Positions 27,642 through 36,959 are shown, counted from the first letter of the stretch. The stretch is 64,000 nucleotides of DNA from Planctomycetota bacterium (GCA_016873225.1 VGXS01000005.1:62001-126000), one strand, 5' to 3'. Program-made: numbers and translations. The notes: generated by a model from the sequence alone, not told the origin.

Positions 27642-29236
27642 ACCGTGCAGCTTCGGCTGAACTTGAGCTGGTCGACGGTCGAGGGCACGATCACGCAGTC
27701 GTGGTGGCCGCCGAAGTTCGGCATGTATCCCACCTGCTCGAGCGTGTCCTGGCGGAACACGAACGCCCCGGATTCCATCCGCTGGAAGCCGGAGAAGATC
27801 ACGATGGCGTACTTGCCGTCATAGGTGGTGCAGGTGGTTTGCGCGTCGACGCCGATGTTGCGGAACTTGCGGATGATCTTCCACGACCTGGTGTCGACCA
27901 CCACCACATCCGACTTCATCGGCTTGGGTCGAAGCACGGTGAAGAAGCATTTCGTGCCGTCGATGGAGAAGTTGAGATGGAAGGGCGAGGGAAATTCGCC
28001 CTGCCATTCGGGATCCTTGACGAAGGTGACCCGCTTCCACTTGCGCGGGTCGTTGTCGGCGGTGTCGAAGACGGCGACATTGTTGGCGCGCAGGTTGTTC
28101 ATGACGCAGAGGAAGTTGCCTTGCGGATTGAACCCCATCTCGTGGATCGGGTTGCCGACGGCGGGCAACTCGACCTCCCAGGTGTCGGGTGAGCCCGAGA
28201 CCTTGCGGACGGGGAAGTTGTCGCGGCTGCCCTCGTTGGCCTGGATGAAGCAGATGGGCTCGAAGTTGGCGCGGTCGATGATGATCCCGCCGCCGCACAT
28301 GCGAAGGCCCATGAGCGAAAGCTTGCGGACGGGGTCGTGCAGGCAGAAGTCGAGGCCTGTGAGCCCGCGGGGATCGCTGCCGGGGATCTGCCCGCGCTCG
28401 ACGCGCAGTTCCGCCATGGGCGCCATCTCGAAGTTGATCTTGTTGCCGGTGGTGCCTTCCAGGTCGAAGCGTCCGAGGTCGAGGCTGGGCTCGAGCCGCG
28501 TGAGGATGATGCGGCCGCCCTTGGTCCAGGTGGATCCGAGTTCGCCGGAGTTGGGCTTCCAGTCGGCCCTGAAGGCGGCGAGGACCTTGGTTTTCTCCTG
28601 CCCTCGGGCCCGGGAAAAGAATGCGACGATGTCCTTCTGGCCATCGCCGCAGGCGAAGCCGGTGCCATCGGGGAACGGCACGGTGTGCACGCTGAGTCCG
28701 ATGCCGGTGGTTTCGGCGATGTCCTCGAGGAGTTCCATTTGGCCTGTTTTGCCGTCGTAGCCGACGCGGTAGATGTGGTTGCCCTGGCCTGCCCGGCCCA
28801 GCATGCCGTTCTCGCGGATGCGGGTGCGCAGGCCGTACATGAGGATGTTGTCGCCGCCCTGGGTGGAGTTCACGAACTCGAACCCCTTGTAGGGGTCGCC
28901 CGAGTCGGCGTTGAACGCGGCGAGGTGGTGTGAGATGGGGCAACTATCGCCGTAATTCCAGTAGGAGATCCACGATAGTGTCTTGTTGGTGGCGAGGTCG
29001 ACGGCGTGGGTGCCGCCGCCCAGTTTCTGGGGGGTGAGCAGGATAAATTTCCCGAGCGCCTCGCGGATTCCCTCGTATCGGGCCTCCTCCACCAATGGAA
29101 CCGCCGCGCCGCCGGCCGAAGCCGCGCGCCCGGCGACATAGCGGAGGGAACCGAGGGCGCCCGCCCCCGCCACGCCGGCGATGCCGAAGCGGAACAGGTT
29201 GCGGCGGGAAAGCTTGGCCGAAAAGGCGTCGTTCAT
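27638..29236 (-). CDS. Tat-exported His-rich beta-propeller oxidoreductase, nitrous-oxide reductase/thiocyanate dehydrogenase-like
   Basis: MNDAFSAKLSRRNLFRFGIAGVAGAGALG Tat motif; SYWNYGDSCPISHHLAAF, GIGLSVHTVPFPDG, NPIHEMGFNPQGNFLCVMNNLRANNVAVFDT, SPFHLNFSIDG, FGGHHDCVIVPSTV. Confidence 0.6.
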   Translation of the reverse strand: MNDAFSAKLSRRNLFRFGIAGVAGAGALGSLRYVAGRAASAGGAAVPLVEEARYEGIREALGKFILLTPQKLGGGTHAVDLATNKTLSWISYWNYGDSCPISHHLAAFNADSGDPYKGFEFVNSTQGGDNILMYGLRTRIRENGMLGRAGQGNHIYRVGYDGKTGQMELLEDIAETTGIGLSVHTVPFPDGTGFACGDGQKDIVAFFSRARGQEKTKVLAAFRADWKPNSGELGSTWTKGGRIILTRLEPSLDLGRFDLEGTTGNKINFEMAPMAELRVERGQIPGSDPRGLTGLDFCLHDPVRKLSLMGLRMCGGGIIIDRANFEPICFIQANEGSRDNFPVRKVSGSPDTWEVELPAVGNPIHEMGFNPQGNFLCVMNNLRANNVAVFDTADNDPRKWKRVTFVKDPEWQGEFPSPFHLNFSIDGTKCFFTVLRPKPMKSDVVVVDTRSWKIIRKFRNIGVDAQTTCTTYDGKYAIVIFSGFQRMESGAFVFRQDTLEQVGYMPNFGGHHDCVIVPSTVDQLKFSRSCTV

Positions 29237-29877
29237 CGAGAGGCTTCCGAAGGGGGCGGGGCTGCCTGTGCCAAGGGGCAACCGGCGGTGGTGGCCCCGG
29301 GCCAATTGCTCATGATAACCTCCGGAACGGTTCCTCGCCAGCCAAGCCTGGATTCCAGGTCGCGCACCACCTGCCGGGATACGCCCGGCCAAAGCGCCTC
29401 GACGCGGCCGTCGGCCCCGACCAGGGCCATGGCGCCCGCCTTGGTGATTCCCCATGCCGTGGCCAGCCGGCCTTGATCGTCGGCAACGAGCGGGGTTGCC
29501 AGGCCCGAATCCCGGGCGAAGGCGCCGGCGCTTTCCCGGTTCGCCTCCAACACGGCCAGGAAGTTGGCCGCGGGGGCCAGGTGAGGCGCCAGCGCGCCGA
29601 ACGCCTTGGCGAAATCAAGGCTGCACGGGCAGTCGGCCTTGAGGAAGATCACGATCCCCGGTTTGCCGCCGGGCACCACCACCCGCTCAAGCTCGGGGGG
29701 GACCCGCAGCGCGCTCCCGGCGTTGAGCCGGATGAAGTCCTCGGCAGGCACGGCGTGAAGGCTTGGCCGAACGGGGCCGTCCATTTCCGCCGGTGCGGTC
29801 GCCAAACGCCACCGGGCCGCGAACACCAGCGCGGCGAGAACCAGCATGGAAAGTCCGACGGCCCAGGTGACGCGCAT
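29233..29877 (-). CDS. Membrane-anchored thioredoxin/redoxin-fold protein with CPC motif
   Basis: MRVTWAVGLSMLVLAALVFAA anchor; GIVIFLKADCPCSLDFAKAFGALAPHL...GLATPLVADDQGRLATAWGITKAGAMALVGADGRVEALWPG. Confidence 0.7.
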   Translation of the reverse strand: MRVTWAVGLSMLVLAALVFAARWRLATAPAEMDGPVRPSLHAVPAEDFIRLNAGSALRVPPELERVVVPGGKPGIVIFLKADCPCSLDFAKAFGALAPHLAPAANFLAVLEANRESAGAFARDSGLATPLVADDQGRLATAWGITKAGAMALVGADGRVEALWPGVSRQVVRDLESRLGWRGTVPEVIMSNWPGATTAGCPLAQAAPPPSEASR

Positions 29878-30070
29878 CTTTGGTCCGCGGGAGTGGCCGG
29901 GAAAAAGGCTGCCATATTCCTTTATGAAGGGTCCTGCCCGGCCCCGCAACCCCTGGGGGCGCCGGGCCGATTGTGCGCCCGGGAGGTTCGTGTGTTAGCA
30001 TTCGAGCCATGGCGGGACCCGGAGAAAGGTCCCTCTCCCCCAATAACCGCATCCCGCGAGGATTCCGCGC

Positions 30071-31561
30071 ATGAGCATCTTGGCCAAGTTCAAACTGCTT
30101 CCCGAGGTGACCGAATTCCTTAAGGGTTCGCCGTTCACCGGGCTTGTCGCCGGAAAGAACGCGCCAGCCACCGGCGGCGCCCTCATCGCCACGCACGACC
30201 CCGGCTCGGGCGAGAAGATCGCCGACATCCACGACATGACCGCCGCGGATGTCGACCGCGCGGTGAATGCCGCCAACGCCGCGTTCCCCGCCTGGTCCGC
30301 CTTGCCCCAGAAGGAACGGGGCGCCATCCTGCTGCGCCTGGCCGACGCCGTGGAGGCCCGCAAGAAGGTCATCGCGCAGATCGAGGCCCTTGAAGCCGGC
30401 AAGATCGAGGCCCAGGCCCAGGGCGATGTGCAGAACTTCGTCGACACAATGCGCTACTTCGTGAAGCTCGCCGAGGGCGTGCAGCTTCGCACCAAGCTCG
30501 ATGTCGCCGGGCACGAGGCCTACACCTGCAAGCAGCCATGGGGCGCCTGCGGTTTCATCTTCCCGTGGAACTTCCCGTTTTTGCTCATTGGCTGGGGCAT
30601 CTCCCCCGCGTTGGCGGCGGGCAACACCGTGGTCATCAAGCCGGCTGAAGACACCTCGTTGTCGGCCATCTACCTCGCCAGGCTGGCCTTGGAGGCGGGC
30701 GTGCCGGCGGGCGTCATCAATGTGGTGACCGGCCGGGGCCAGTGCGCCGGCGCGGCGCTTTCGGCCAACCCGCGCATCAAGAGGATGTCGTTCACCGGAT
30801 CGCCCGAGGTGGGCCGCCTGGTGGCCGAGGCGTGCGGCCGCAACCTGGTGCCGGTGAAGCTGGAACTGGGCGGCAAGGGCGCCGCGGTGGTGTTCGACGA
30901 TGTCGATGTCGACTCCGTGGCCGACAAGCTGGTGGGAGCCATCACCTTCCACACCGGGCAGGTGTGCTGCGACGCCACTCGCTGGCTGGTGCATTCGAGG
31001 ATCCACGACCGCTTCCTGGCCCGCTGCAAGGAAAAGCTCGCGCAGGTGCGCATCGGCCACCCGCTCGACCCGGACACCCAGATGGGGCCCGTCGTGAACC
31101 CCAGGCAGAAGGCCCGGGTTCTCGGCTACCAGGAAAAGGGACAGGCCACGGGCGCCAAGTGCGTCTTCGGCGGCGGCCCGGCCACCGTGGAGGGCCTCGA
31201 CGGCAACTATGTGAAGCCCGCCCTGCTTTCAGGCTCACTCGACAATGTTGCCGCCCGCGAGGAGATCTTCGGGCCGGTGGCCTACATCGCCACCTTCGAC
31301 ACCGAGGAGCAGGCGCTCCGCATGGCCAACGACACCGACTACGGCCTGGCCAACAGCGTCTGGACGGGCGACAAGGCGCGCGCCGCCCGCATGGCCGAGG
31401 CCATGGAGGCCGGCAACAGTTGGATCAACGCCCACAATGTGTTCCCCCACGGGGTTCCTTACGGCGGCGTCAAGAAGAGCGGCCTGGGCGGCGGGGTGCT
31501 CTCCCCCGAGGTGCTCATGGACTACTACCGCAGCGTCTCGGTGGTGAGGCCCCTGGCCTGA
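30071..31561 (+). CDS. Aldehyde dehydrogenase family protein
   Basis: GFIFPWNFPFLLIGWGISPALAAGNTVVIKPAEDTSLSA, MSFTGSPEVGRLV, KLELGGKGAAVVFDD, FHTGQVCCDATRWLVH, EEIFGPVAYIATF. Confidence 0.93.
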   Translation: MSILAKFKLLPEVTEFLKGSPFTGLVAGKNAPATGGALIATHDPGSGEKIADIHDMTAADVDRAVNAANAAFPAWSALPQKERGAILLRLADAVEARKKVIAQIEALEAGKIEAQAQGDVQNFVDTMRYFVKLAEGVQLRTKLDVAGHEAYTCKQPWGACGFIFPWNFPFLLIGWGISPALAAGNTVVIKPAEDTSLSAIYLARLALEAGVPAGVINVVTGRGQCAGAALSANPRIKRMSFTGSPEVGRLVAEACGRNLVPVKLELGGKGAAVVFDDVDVDSVADKLVGAITFHTGQVCCDATRWLVHSRIHDRFLARCKEKLAQVRIGHPLDPDTQMGPVVNPRQKARVLGYQEKGQATGAKCVFGGGPATVEGLDGNYVKPALLSGSLDNVAAREEIFGPVAYIATFDTEEQALRMANDTDYGLANSVWTGDKARAARMAEAMEAGNSWINAHNVFPHGVPYGGVKKSGLGGGVLSPEVLMDYYRSVSVVRPLA

Positions 31562-31604
31562 CGGGTTGGCGCAAAGCGTTTTCCACCCTGATTTTTTTGA
31601 CTTG

Positions 31605-31634
31605 CCAAGCCTCGGGCGCAAGCCCGAGGCTTGG
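31605..31634. repeat. Perfect 13-bp stem palindrome with GCAA loop
   Basis: ccaagcctcgggc-gcaa-gcccgaggcttgg. Confidence 0.75.
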
Positions 31635-31837
31635 GCCGATTTCGAATTATTGTGTTTGCGAAATACCGATCCGAAATCAGGAATGACGATTCGTGGGGTT
31701 CATCCCGGTGTCATAAACGGGTGTCCGCCCAGGCCAACGCATGCCATCAAGGAGTCTGACTAGCATATTTCAAGTTTCAGGCTTGATATGGCAGTTGGTG
31801 AAATGGTGCCTGCTGTAGGTTGATTTGTTTTTGTACA

Positions 31838-32425
31838 CCCGCCGACTGGCATCGGCGGCTCTTTGCCCATCCCAGATCAACGCCTACCCTGTTCGACAGG
31901 TTGTTGTTTTGCCGGTTCAAGCCCCGAGAAATCGGTCATCTTGTTATCGGGCCGCCGACTGGCATCGGCGGCTCTTTGCCCATCCCAGATCTATGCCTAC
32001 CCTGTTCGACAGGTTGTTGTTTTGCCGGTTCAAGCCCCGAGAAATCGGTCATCTTGTTATCGAGCCGCCGACGCCAGTCGGCGGGTGTTTGCCCATCCCA
32101 GATCAACGCCTACCCTGTTCGACAGGTTGTTGTTTTGCCGGTTCAAGCCCCGAGAAATCGGTCATCTTGTTATCGAGCCGCCGACCGGCGTCTGCGGCTC
32201 TTTGCCCATCCCAGGTCTACGCCTACCCTGTTCGACAAGTTGTTGTTTTCCCATTTCAAGCTCCGAGAAATCGGTCATCTTGTTATCGAGCTGCCAACCG
32301 GCGTCTGCGGCTCTTTGCCCATCCCAGATCAACGCCTACCCTGTTCGACATGTTGTTGTTATACTAAATTAAGCTCCGAGAAATCGGCATCTTGTTATCG
32401 AGCCGCCGACGCCAGTCGGCGGGTG
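31838..32425. repeat. 113-bp tandem repeat array (about 5 units, last truncated)
   Basis: Unit boundaries gc(c/t)gcc(g/a)ac at 31951, 32064, 32177, 32290, 32402; core gcccatcccagatcaacgcctaccctgttcgacaggttgttgttttgccggttcaagccccgagaaatcggtcatcttgttatcga. Confidence 0.9.
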
Positions 32426-32709
32426 TTTTTTTGAATTTGCTCAAGCCTTTTCCTTCTCCTCGATTTCGTGGCAAATATCCGGCGATGCCCTTGCGATGAA
32501 CTTGCCTTTTTGAAAAGCCTGAGGCTTGAGTTTTTCATTATTACAAGAAGCGGACATCCAATCGTCTATTGGCAATGCCTCATTTGAAAAAATCCGTACC
32601 CTGTTCGCGCCTGGTTGAACCGAATTATAGATGTGGTAGTGTTCCTTGCGGGGATCGTCAGGAAGACGCTTTTCCGTTTTCCTTGCGAAACGGCGCTGGA
32701 GAGGCCCCG

Positions 32710-33153
32710 ATGCTGATCATCCGCAAGATCCTGCTGGCCACCGACTTTTCCTCGGCCTGCACCCAGGCGTACTTCCACGCGCTGCACATGGCCCGCTTGC
32801 ACCAGGCCGACCTGGTGATCTCGCATGTGTGGCGGGCCGACGCGGCGGACGGCCGAGGGGAAGGACATTTCAGAAACCTGTTGGAGCAGATTCGTCCCGT
32901 CGACGAGTCGATCCGCGTGTCGCACGCGCTGTTGTCCGGCGACGCGGCGACGGAACTGGTGGCCTACGCCCGGGAGCACGGCGTCGACCTTATTGTTTTG
33001 GGCCGGCAAGGCCGGCACGACACCGGGCGCGACATGCTCGGCAGCGTCACGGAGGAGGTGCTGCGCTCGGCGCCCTGCACGGTGCTGGTGGCGCGGGTGC
33101 CGCAGGGGCGTTCCGCCGGGTTCGCCCCGGCCGCCAAGGCCGCCGTGGAGTGA
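32710..33153 (+). CDS. Universal stress protein (UspA family)
   Basis: MLIIRKILLATDFSSACTQAYFHALHMARLHQADLVISHVW...GVDLIVLGRQGRHDTGRDMLGSVTEEVLRSAPCTVLVAR. Confidence 0.93.
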   Translation: MLIIRKILLATDFSSACTQAYFHALHMARLHQADLVISHVWRADAADGRGEGHFRNLLEQIRPVDESIRVSHALLSGDAATELVAYAREHGVDLIVLGRQGRHDTGRDMLGSVTEEVLRSAPCTVLVARVPQGRSAGFAPAAKAAVE

Positions 33154-33207
33154 GTCTCGCGGGCCAAATGGATGGCGACGGCCGGCCCCAAGACCGACCC
33201 GTTGGCC

Positions 33208-34260
33208 TCACCCCAACGGCGGCACCACCCAGACGGGCTTGTCGTCCTCTGATGGCGAGGGGCCGGCGATGAACGGGTTGCGGATGCCCGGGAGAACCTG
33301 GACATCGAACACCTCCTCCACTCCGGAGGCGAATTCGAGGTGAGCCTCGTGCCGGCCGGTTCGCAGGTCGATGAAGCCCAGTCCGCACTTGAGTTCCTCA
33401 CGGCGCTCAGCGATGGGGATTCCACCAAAGACCGAGGTTTCACGAATGCGGCTCAGGCCCACAAGGGCATAGGGGCCGGCAAACGCCAAGCCTCGCGTGT
33501 AGCCGGGGAAGCGCGCCACCTCTTGCCATTGGCCCGAGGCCATGTCGATCACCACCAACGCGCCACGGCCGGAGTCGAGCGCCCAGAGCCTGCCGCCGTG
33601 CAGCCGGGGTGAGTGAGGCATGGCGAAGCCTTCCGCCACCACCCGGCCCGAGGGCACCTCGAGCACGCAGCCGGTGCCGGCCTTGTCGGGCCGCCAGCCT
33701 CCCGGCGTGTCGGTGCGCGCCATGACGGTGACGAACCGTGGAGCGCCCGCTTCCATGGCCATGCCGTTGAGGTGGCAGCGGTCTTCCGCCGCCAGCGCGG
33801 AGATGAACGGCGGCTTCCACTTGGGAACGAAGTTGAACTCCTCGCTGACCAGCGACAGGCAACTGAACAGCGTGGTGACCTGCCAGAGGCCCTGCGGGCC
33901 GAATGCCAACTCGTGGCCGTGCACCTCGCCGGTGTGCCGGCATGAGCGGGGCAGGAAGCAGGCGTCGTGCTCGCCGGGTTCGCCCACGCGTGAAGCCAGC
34001 TCGGGCACATTGAGCAGCATCCAGACCTGCCGCTTGGAGCCGACGGCCAGGCGGTTGGGCGCCACCGCCACGCCCATGGCCTGCTCGAACTGGTTGATGG
34101 AGAACCTCAGCTTGCCGGCGTGTGTGCCCACGGCCACTAGCTGGCCGGCCTGGTAGGTGCTGATGAGGACGGAGGCGCCCAGCGAGGCGAGGAGTTCGGG
34201 CAGGTTGCCGGTGTGGCTGAAGCGGGCCTCGGTGGTGCGGGGCGTGGGAGTGGTGGACAT
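33208..34260 (-). CDS. TIGR03032 family protein
   Basis: LISTYQAGQLVAVGTHAGKLRFSINQFEQAMGVAVAPNRLAVGSKRQVWML...HDACFLPRSCRHTGEVHGHELAFGPQGLWQVTTLFSCLSLVSEEFNFVPKWKPPFI. Confidence 0.85.
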   Translation of the reverse strand: MSTTPTPRTTEARFSHTGNLPELLASLGASVLISTYQAGQLVAVGTHAGKLRFSINQFEQAMGVAVAPNRLAVGSKRQVWMLLNVPELASRVGEPGEHDACFLPRSCRHTGEVHGHELAFGPQGLWQVTTLFSCLSLVSEEFNFVPKWKPPFISALAAEDRCHLNGMAMEAGAPRFVTVMARTDTPGGWRPDKAGTGCVLEVPSGRVVAEGFAMPHSPRLHGGRLWALDSGRGALVVIDMASGQWQEVARFPGYTRGLAFAGPYALVGLSRIRETSVFGGIPIAERREELKCGLGFIDLRTGRHEAHLEFASGVEEVFDVQVLPGIRNPFIAGPSPSEDDKPVWVVPPLG

Positions 34261-34364
34261 TGTTGGTCCTTGGTGTTGAAGAATGGTTAAATCATGATCC
34301 CAGAAGCCCTTGGCGACAAACAAGGTAAAATGGAATTCCGGTTGTCGGCGAAAGCGAGGGAGTG

Positions 34365-34595
34365 ATGAACTGGCGTGAACATATCGTCTCCGTACCCGAA
34401 ATCGCCCATGGCAAGCCATGCGTGTCGGGAACCCGCGTGCTGGTTTCGGTTGTGTTGGCCGAATTGGCGGCGGGGGAAAGCTGGGAATCCGTTTGCCGGG
34501 GGTATGGCATCACCCGTGAAGATATCGCCGCGGTATTGGCGTTCGCCTCGGAAATGTCGCGAAAGGAAATGGTTCATTTGCCCGAGGCGGGCTGA
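34365..34595 (+). CDS. DUF433 domain-containing protein (antitoxin-like)
   Basis: REHIVSVPEIAHGKPCVSGTRVLVSVVLAELAAGESWESVCRGYGITREDIAAVLAFA. Confidence 0.9.
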   Translation: MNWREHIVSVPEIAHGKPCVSGTRVLVSVVLAELAAGESWESVCRGYGITREDIAAVLAFASEMSRKEMVHLPEAG

Positions 34596-34596
34596 C

Positions 34597-34965
34597 ATGC
34601 GGTTCAAGGTGGATGAAGATATTCATTCCGAAGTGGCCAAATGGTTGAGACTAAGGGGGCATGACGCCCTCAGCGTCGGGGAACAGGGACATCAAGGTTG
34701 TCCCAATGCCGGTTTGGCCAGCGTTTGTCAGCATGAGGATCGAGTCCTCATCACACAGGATCTCGATTTTTCAAACATCCTTGTTTACCCGCCGGAAAAT
34801 TTCCCGGGAATCGCCCCGCTGCGGTTGGCTGATCAATCCAAGCGTTCATGCCTTGCCGCGCTGGAGCGCCTGTTGGCGGTTTCCTCGCCAGAAACCATCG
34901 CCCGCAGCCTTTGGATTGTGGATGAATCCCAAATTCGCGTCAGGGCCGGCAGGATGGATAAGTAA
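34597..34965 (+). CDS. DUF5615 PIN-like protein (toxin-like partner of DUF433)
   Basis: MRFKVDEDIHSEVAKWLRLRGHDALSVGEQGHQGCPNAGLASVCQHEDRVLITQDLDFSNI. Confidence 0.85.
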   Translation: MRFKVDEDIHSEVAKWLRLRGHDALSVGEQGHQGCPNAGLASVCQHEDRVLITQDLDFSNILVYPPENFPGIAPLRLADQSKRSCLAALERLLAVSSPETIARSLWIVDESQIRVRAGRMDK

Positions 34966-36959
34966 TGAGCCATTCCGGAGCTTCTTTAAACGGATCAGGA
35001 TCCCCCGGCGACCCGGCCGACGCGCAGAACGAGCTGGGCATCGCCCTGGCCCGGCAGGGACGCAACGCCGAGGCCGAGCAGACGCTGCGCCGGGCCGTGG
35101 CCATGAGGCCGGCGCACGCCGGCGGCTGGAACAACCTCGCCAATGTGCTCAGGCGGCTGGGCCGGCTCGATGACGCCGAGCGCGCCCACCTCACCGCCGT
35201 GGCCCTGGCACCCGAAGACGGTGAGCTGCAATTGGCCCTGGGGCATTTCTGGAGGCAGTGCGGCCGGGCGGCGCAGGCGGCGGCGGCCTACGGACATGCC
35301 GCGAGGCTTATGCCGGGCTCGGCCGAGGCGCTGCGGTGCCTGGGAGACGCGCTGCGCGAATTGGGGCGCGTGGCGGAGGCGCTGCCGGTGCTGCGGAAGG
35401 CCGCCGCCTTGGCCCCCGGCATGCGCCAGGTGTTCCTCGACATCGGCTATTGCCACCGCCAGCTTGACCGCGATGCCGACGCCGAGGCCTCGTTCGCCGA
35501 GGCCCTCAGGCACGACCCCGCGGACGCCGACGGGCACGCCAACCTCGCCAGCCTGATGGCCGACCAGGGCCGGGTGGACGAGGCGCGCCGGCACGCCCTC
35601 GAGGCGGTGAGACTGAGGCCCGCGCCCCGCCTCAGGGTGCTCTCGGCCACCGTCATGCCCGTCGTGTGCGGGTCGGTGGATGAGATCGACCAGGCCCGCG
35701 AGCGGTTCGACCGCGAGACAAAAGCCCTGGCCGACGAGGGCGTGCGCCTCGATCCCACGGCGCAGGTGGTGCCGAACCACTTCTTCCTGGCCTACCACGG
35801 CCGCGACGACCGGCCGCTGATGGAACGGGTGGCGGCGCTCGCCGACGGGCCCCGGGCGCACAAGCCGCCGGTGGCTCGCCCACCCCGTCGCGACCGCATC
35901 CGAGTCGGGTTCCTGTCCAAATACCTGAAGGCCCACACGATCGGCCAGCTCAACAAGGGGCTCATCACCCGGCTCGACCGCGGGCGGTTTGAAGTGGTGC
36001 TGCTGATGATCGACGGGGTGAGCGATGTGTTCTCAAGGGAGATCGCCCAGGCCGCCGACCGGGTGGTGCCGGTGGCGCCCCCGGTGCCGGCGGCCCTGGC
36101 CGCGGTGGCCGCCGAGGAACTCGACATCCTGTTCTACCCCGAACTCGGCATGGACCCATTGACCTACACGCTGGCGCACAGCCGGCTGGCGCCGGTGCAG
36201 GCGGCCACCTGGGGGCACCCCGACACCTCGGGCCTGAAGACGATCGACCTGTACGTTTCCTCGGCCGACCTCGACCCGCCCGGCAACGAGAAGTACTACA
36301 CCGAAAGGCTGCACCGCCTGCCCAGGCTGGCCACCTGGTACGAGCGGCCCGAGGCCCCGGCGGCCGTCAGGCGCGAGGAGTTCGGCCTGCCGGGCTCGGG
36401 AGCGCTGTTCGGCTGCCCGCAGTCGCTGTTCAAGTTCCATCCCGACTTCGACGCGGTGATCCGCCGGGTGCTCGGTGAGGTTCCCGGCAGCCATCTGGTG
36501 CTTCTGGAGGGAACCAATCCGCGTTGGCGCGGATTGCTGCGGGCCCGGCTGGAGCGAACGCTGGGTCCGTTGGCCGGGCGCGTCGTTTGGGTTCCGCGTT
36601 GCTCGCGCGAGGCGTTCCTCAGGCTCAACGCCTGCTGCGACATCATGCTCGACCCGGTCCACTTCGGTGGAGGCAACACCACCTACGAGGCGCTGGCGCT
36701 GGGCAAGCCGGTGGTCACCTGGCCGTCGCCGTTCCTGCGCGGCCGGCTGAGCCTGGCGATGTACCGGCAGATGGGATATTCCGACTTGGTGGCGGAGAGT
36801 TTCGAGGACTACGCGGCGCTCGCCATCCGCTTGGCGCGAGACGAGGCGTTCCGCAGGCACGCGTCGGAAACCATCGGAGAAAAATCGGAGATCCTCTACC
36901 GCGACGACGAGGCGGTGCGGGCGTTCGGCCAGTTCCTGCGCGAGGCCGCGGGGTGGTGA
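34965..36959 (+). CDS. TPR + SPINDLY-type O-GlcNAc transferase family protein
   Basis: N-terminal TPRs; RIRVGFLSKYLKAHTIGQLNKGLITRLDRGRFEVVLL...APVQAATWGHPDTSGLKTIDLYVSS...LFGCPQSLFKFHPDFDAVIRRVL...DIMLDPVHFGGGNTTYEALALGKPVVTWPSPFLRGRLSLAMYRQMG. Confidence 0.9.
   Translation: MSHSGASLNGSGSPGDPADAQNELGIALARQGRNAEAEQTLRRAVAMRPAHAGGWNNLANVLRRLGRLDDAERAHLTAVALAPEDGELQLALGHFWRQCGRAAQAAAAYGHAARLMPGSAEALRCLGDALRELGRVAEALPVLRKAAALAPGMRQVFLDIGYCHRQLDRDADAEASFAEALRHDPADADGHANLASLMADQGRVDEARRHALEAVRLRPAPRLRVLSATVMPVVCGSVDEIDQARERFDRETKALADEGVRLDPTAQVVPNHFFLAYHGRDDRPLMERVAALADGPRAHKPPVARPPRRDRIRVGFLSKYLKAHTIGQLNKGLITRLDRGRFEVVLLMIDGVSDVFSREIAQAADRVVPVAPPVPAALAAVAAEELDILFYPELGMDPLTYTLAHSRLAPVQAATWGHPDTSGLKTIDLYVSSADLDPPGNEKYYTERLHRLPRLATWYERPEAPAAVRREEFGLPGSGALFGCPQSLFKFHPDFDAVIRRVLGEVPGSHLVLLEGTNPRWRGLLRARLERTLGPLAGRVVWVPRCSREAFLRLNACCDIMLDPVHFGGGNTTYEALALGKPVVTWPSPFLRGRLSLAMYRQMGYSDLVAESFEDYAALAIRLARDEAFRRHASETIGEKSEILYRDDEAVRAFGQFLREAAGW

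Noticed and set aside
31838-32425. CRISPR array
   Set aside because: Unit length 113 bp with almost no unique spacer between repeats, and no cas genes in the window.
31820-32434. Three overlapping Cys-containing ORFs in the 113-bp array as a repeat protein
   Set aside because: Non-multiple-of-3 period makes all three frames open with the same cycling peptides; no RBS or signal. Better explained as non-coding repeats.
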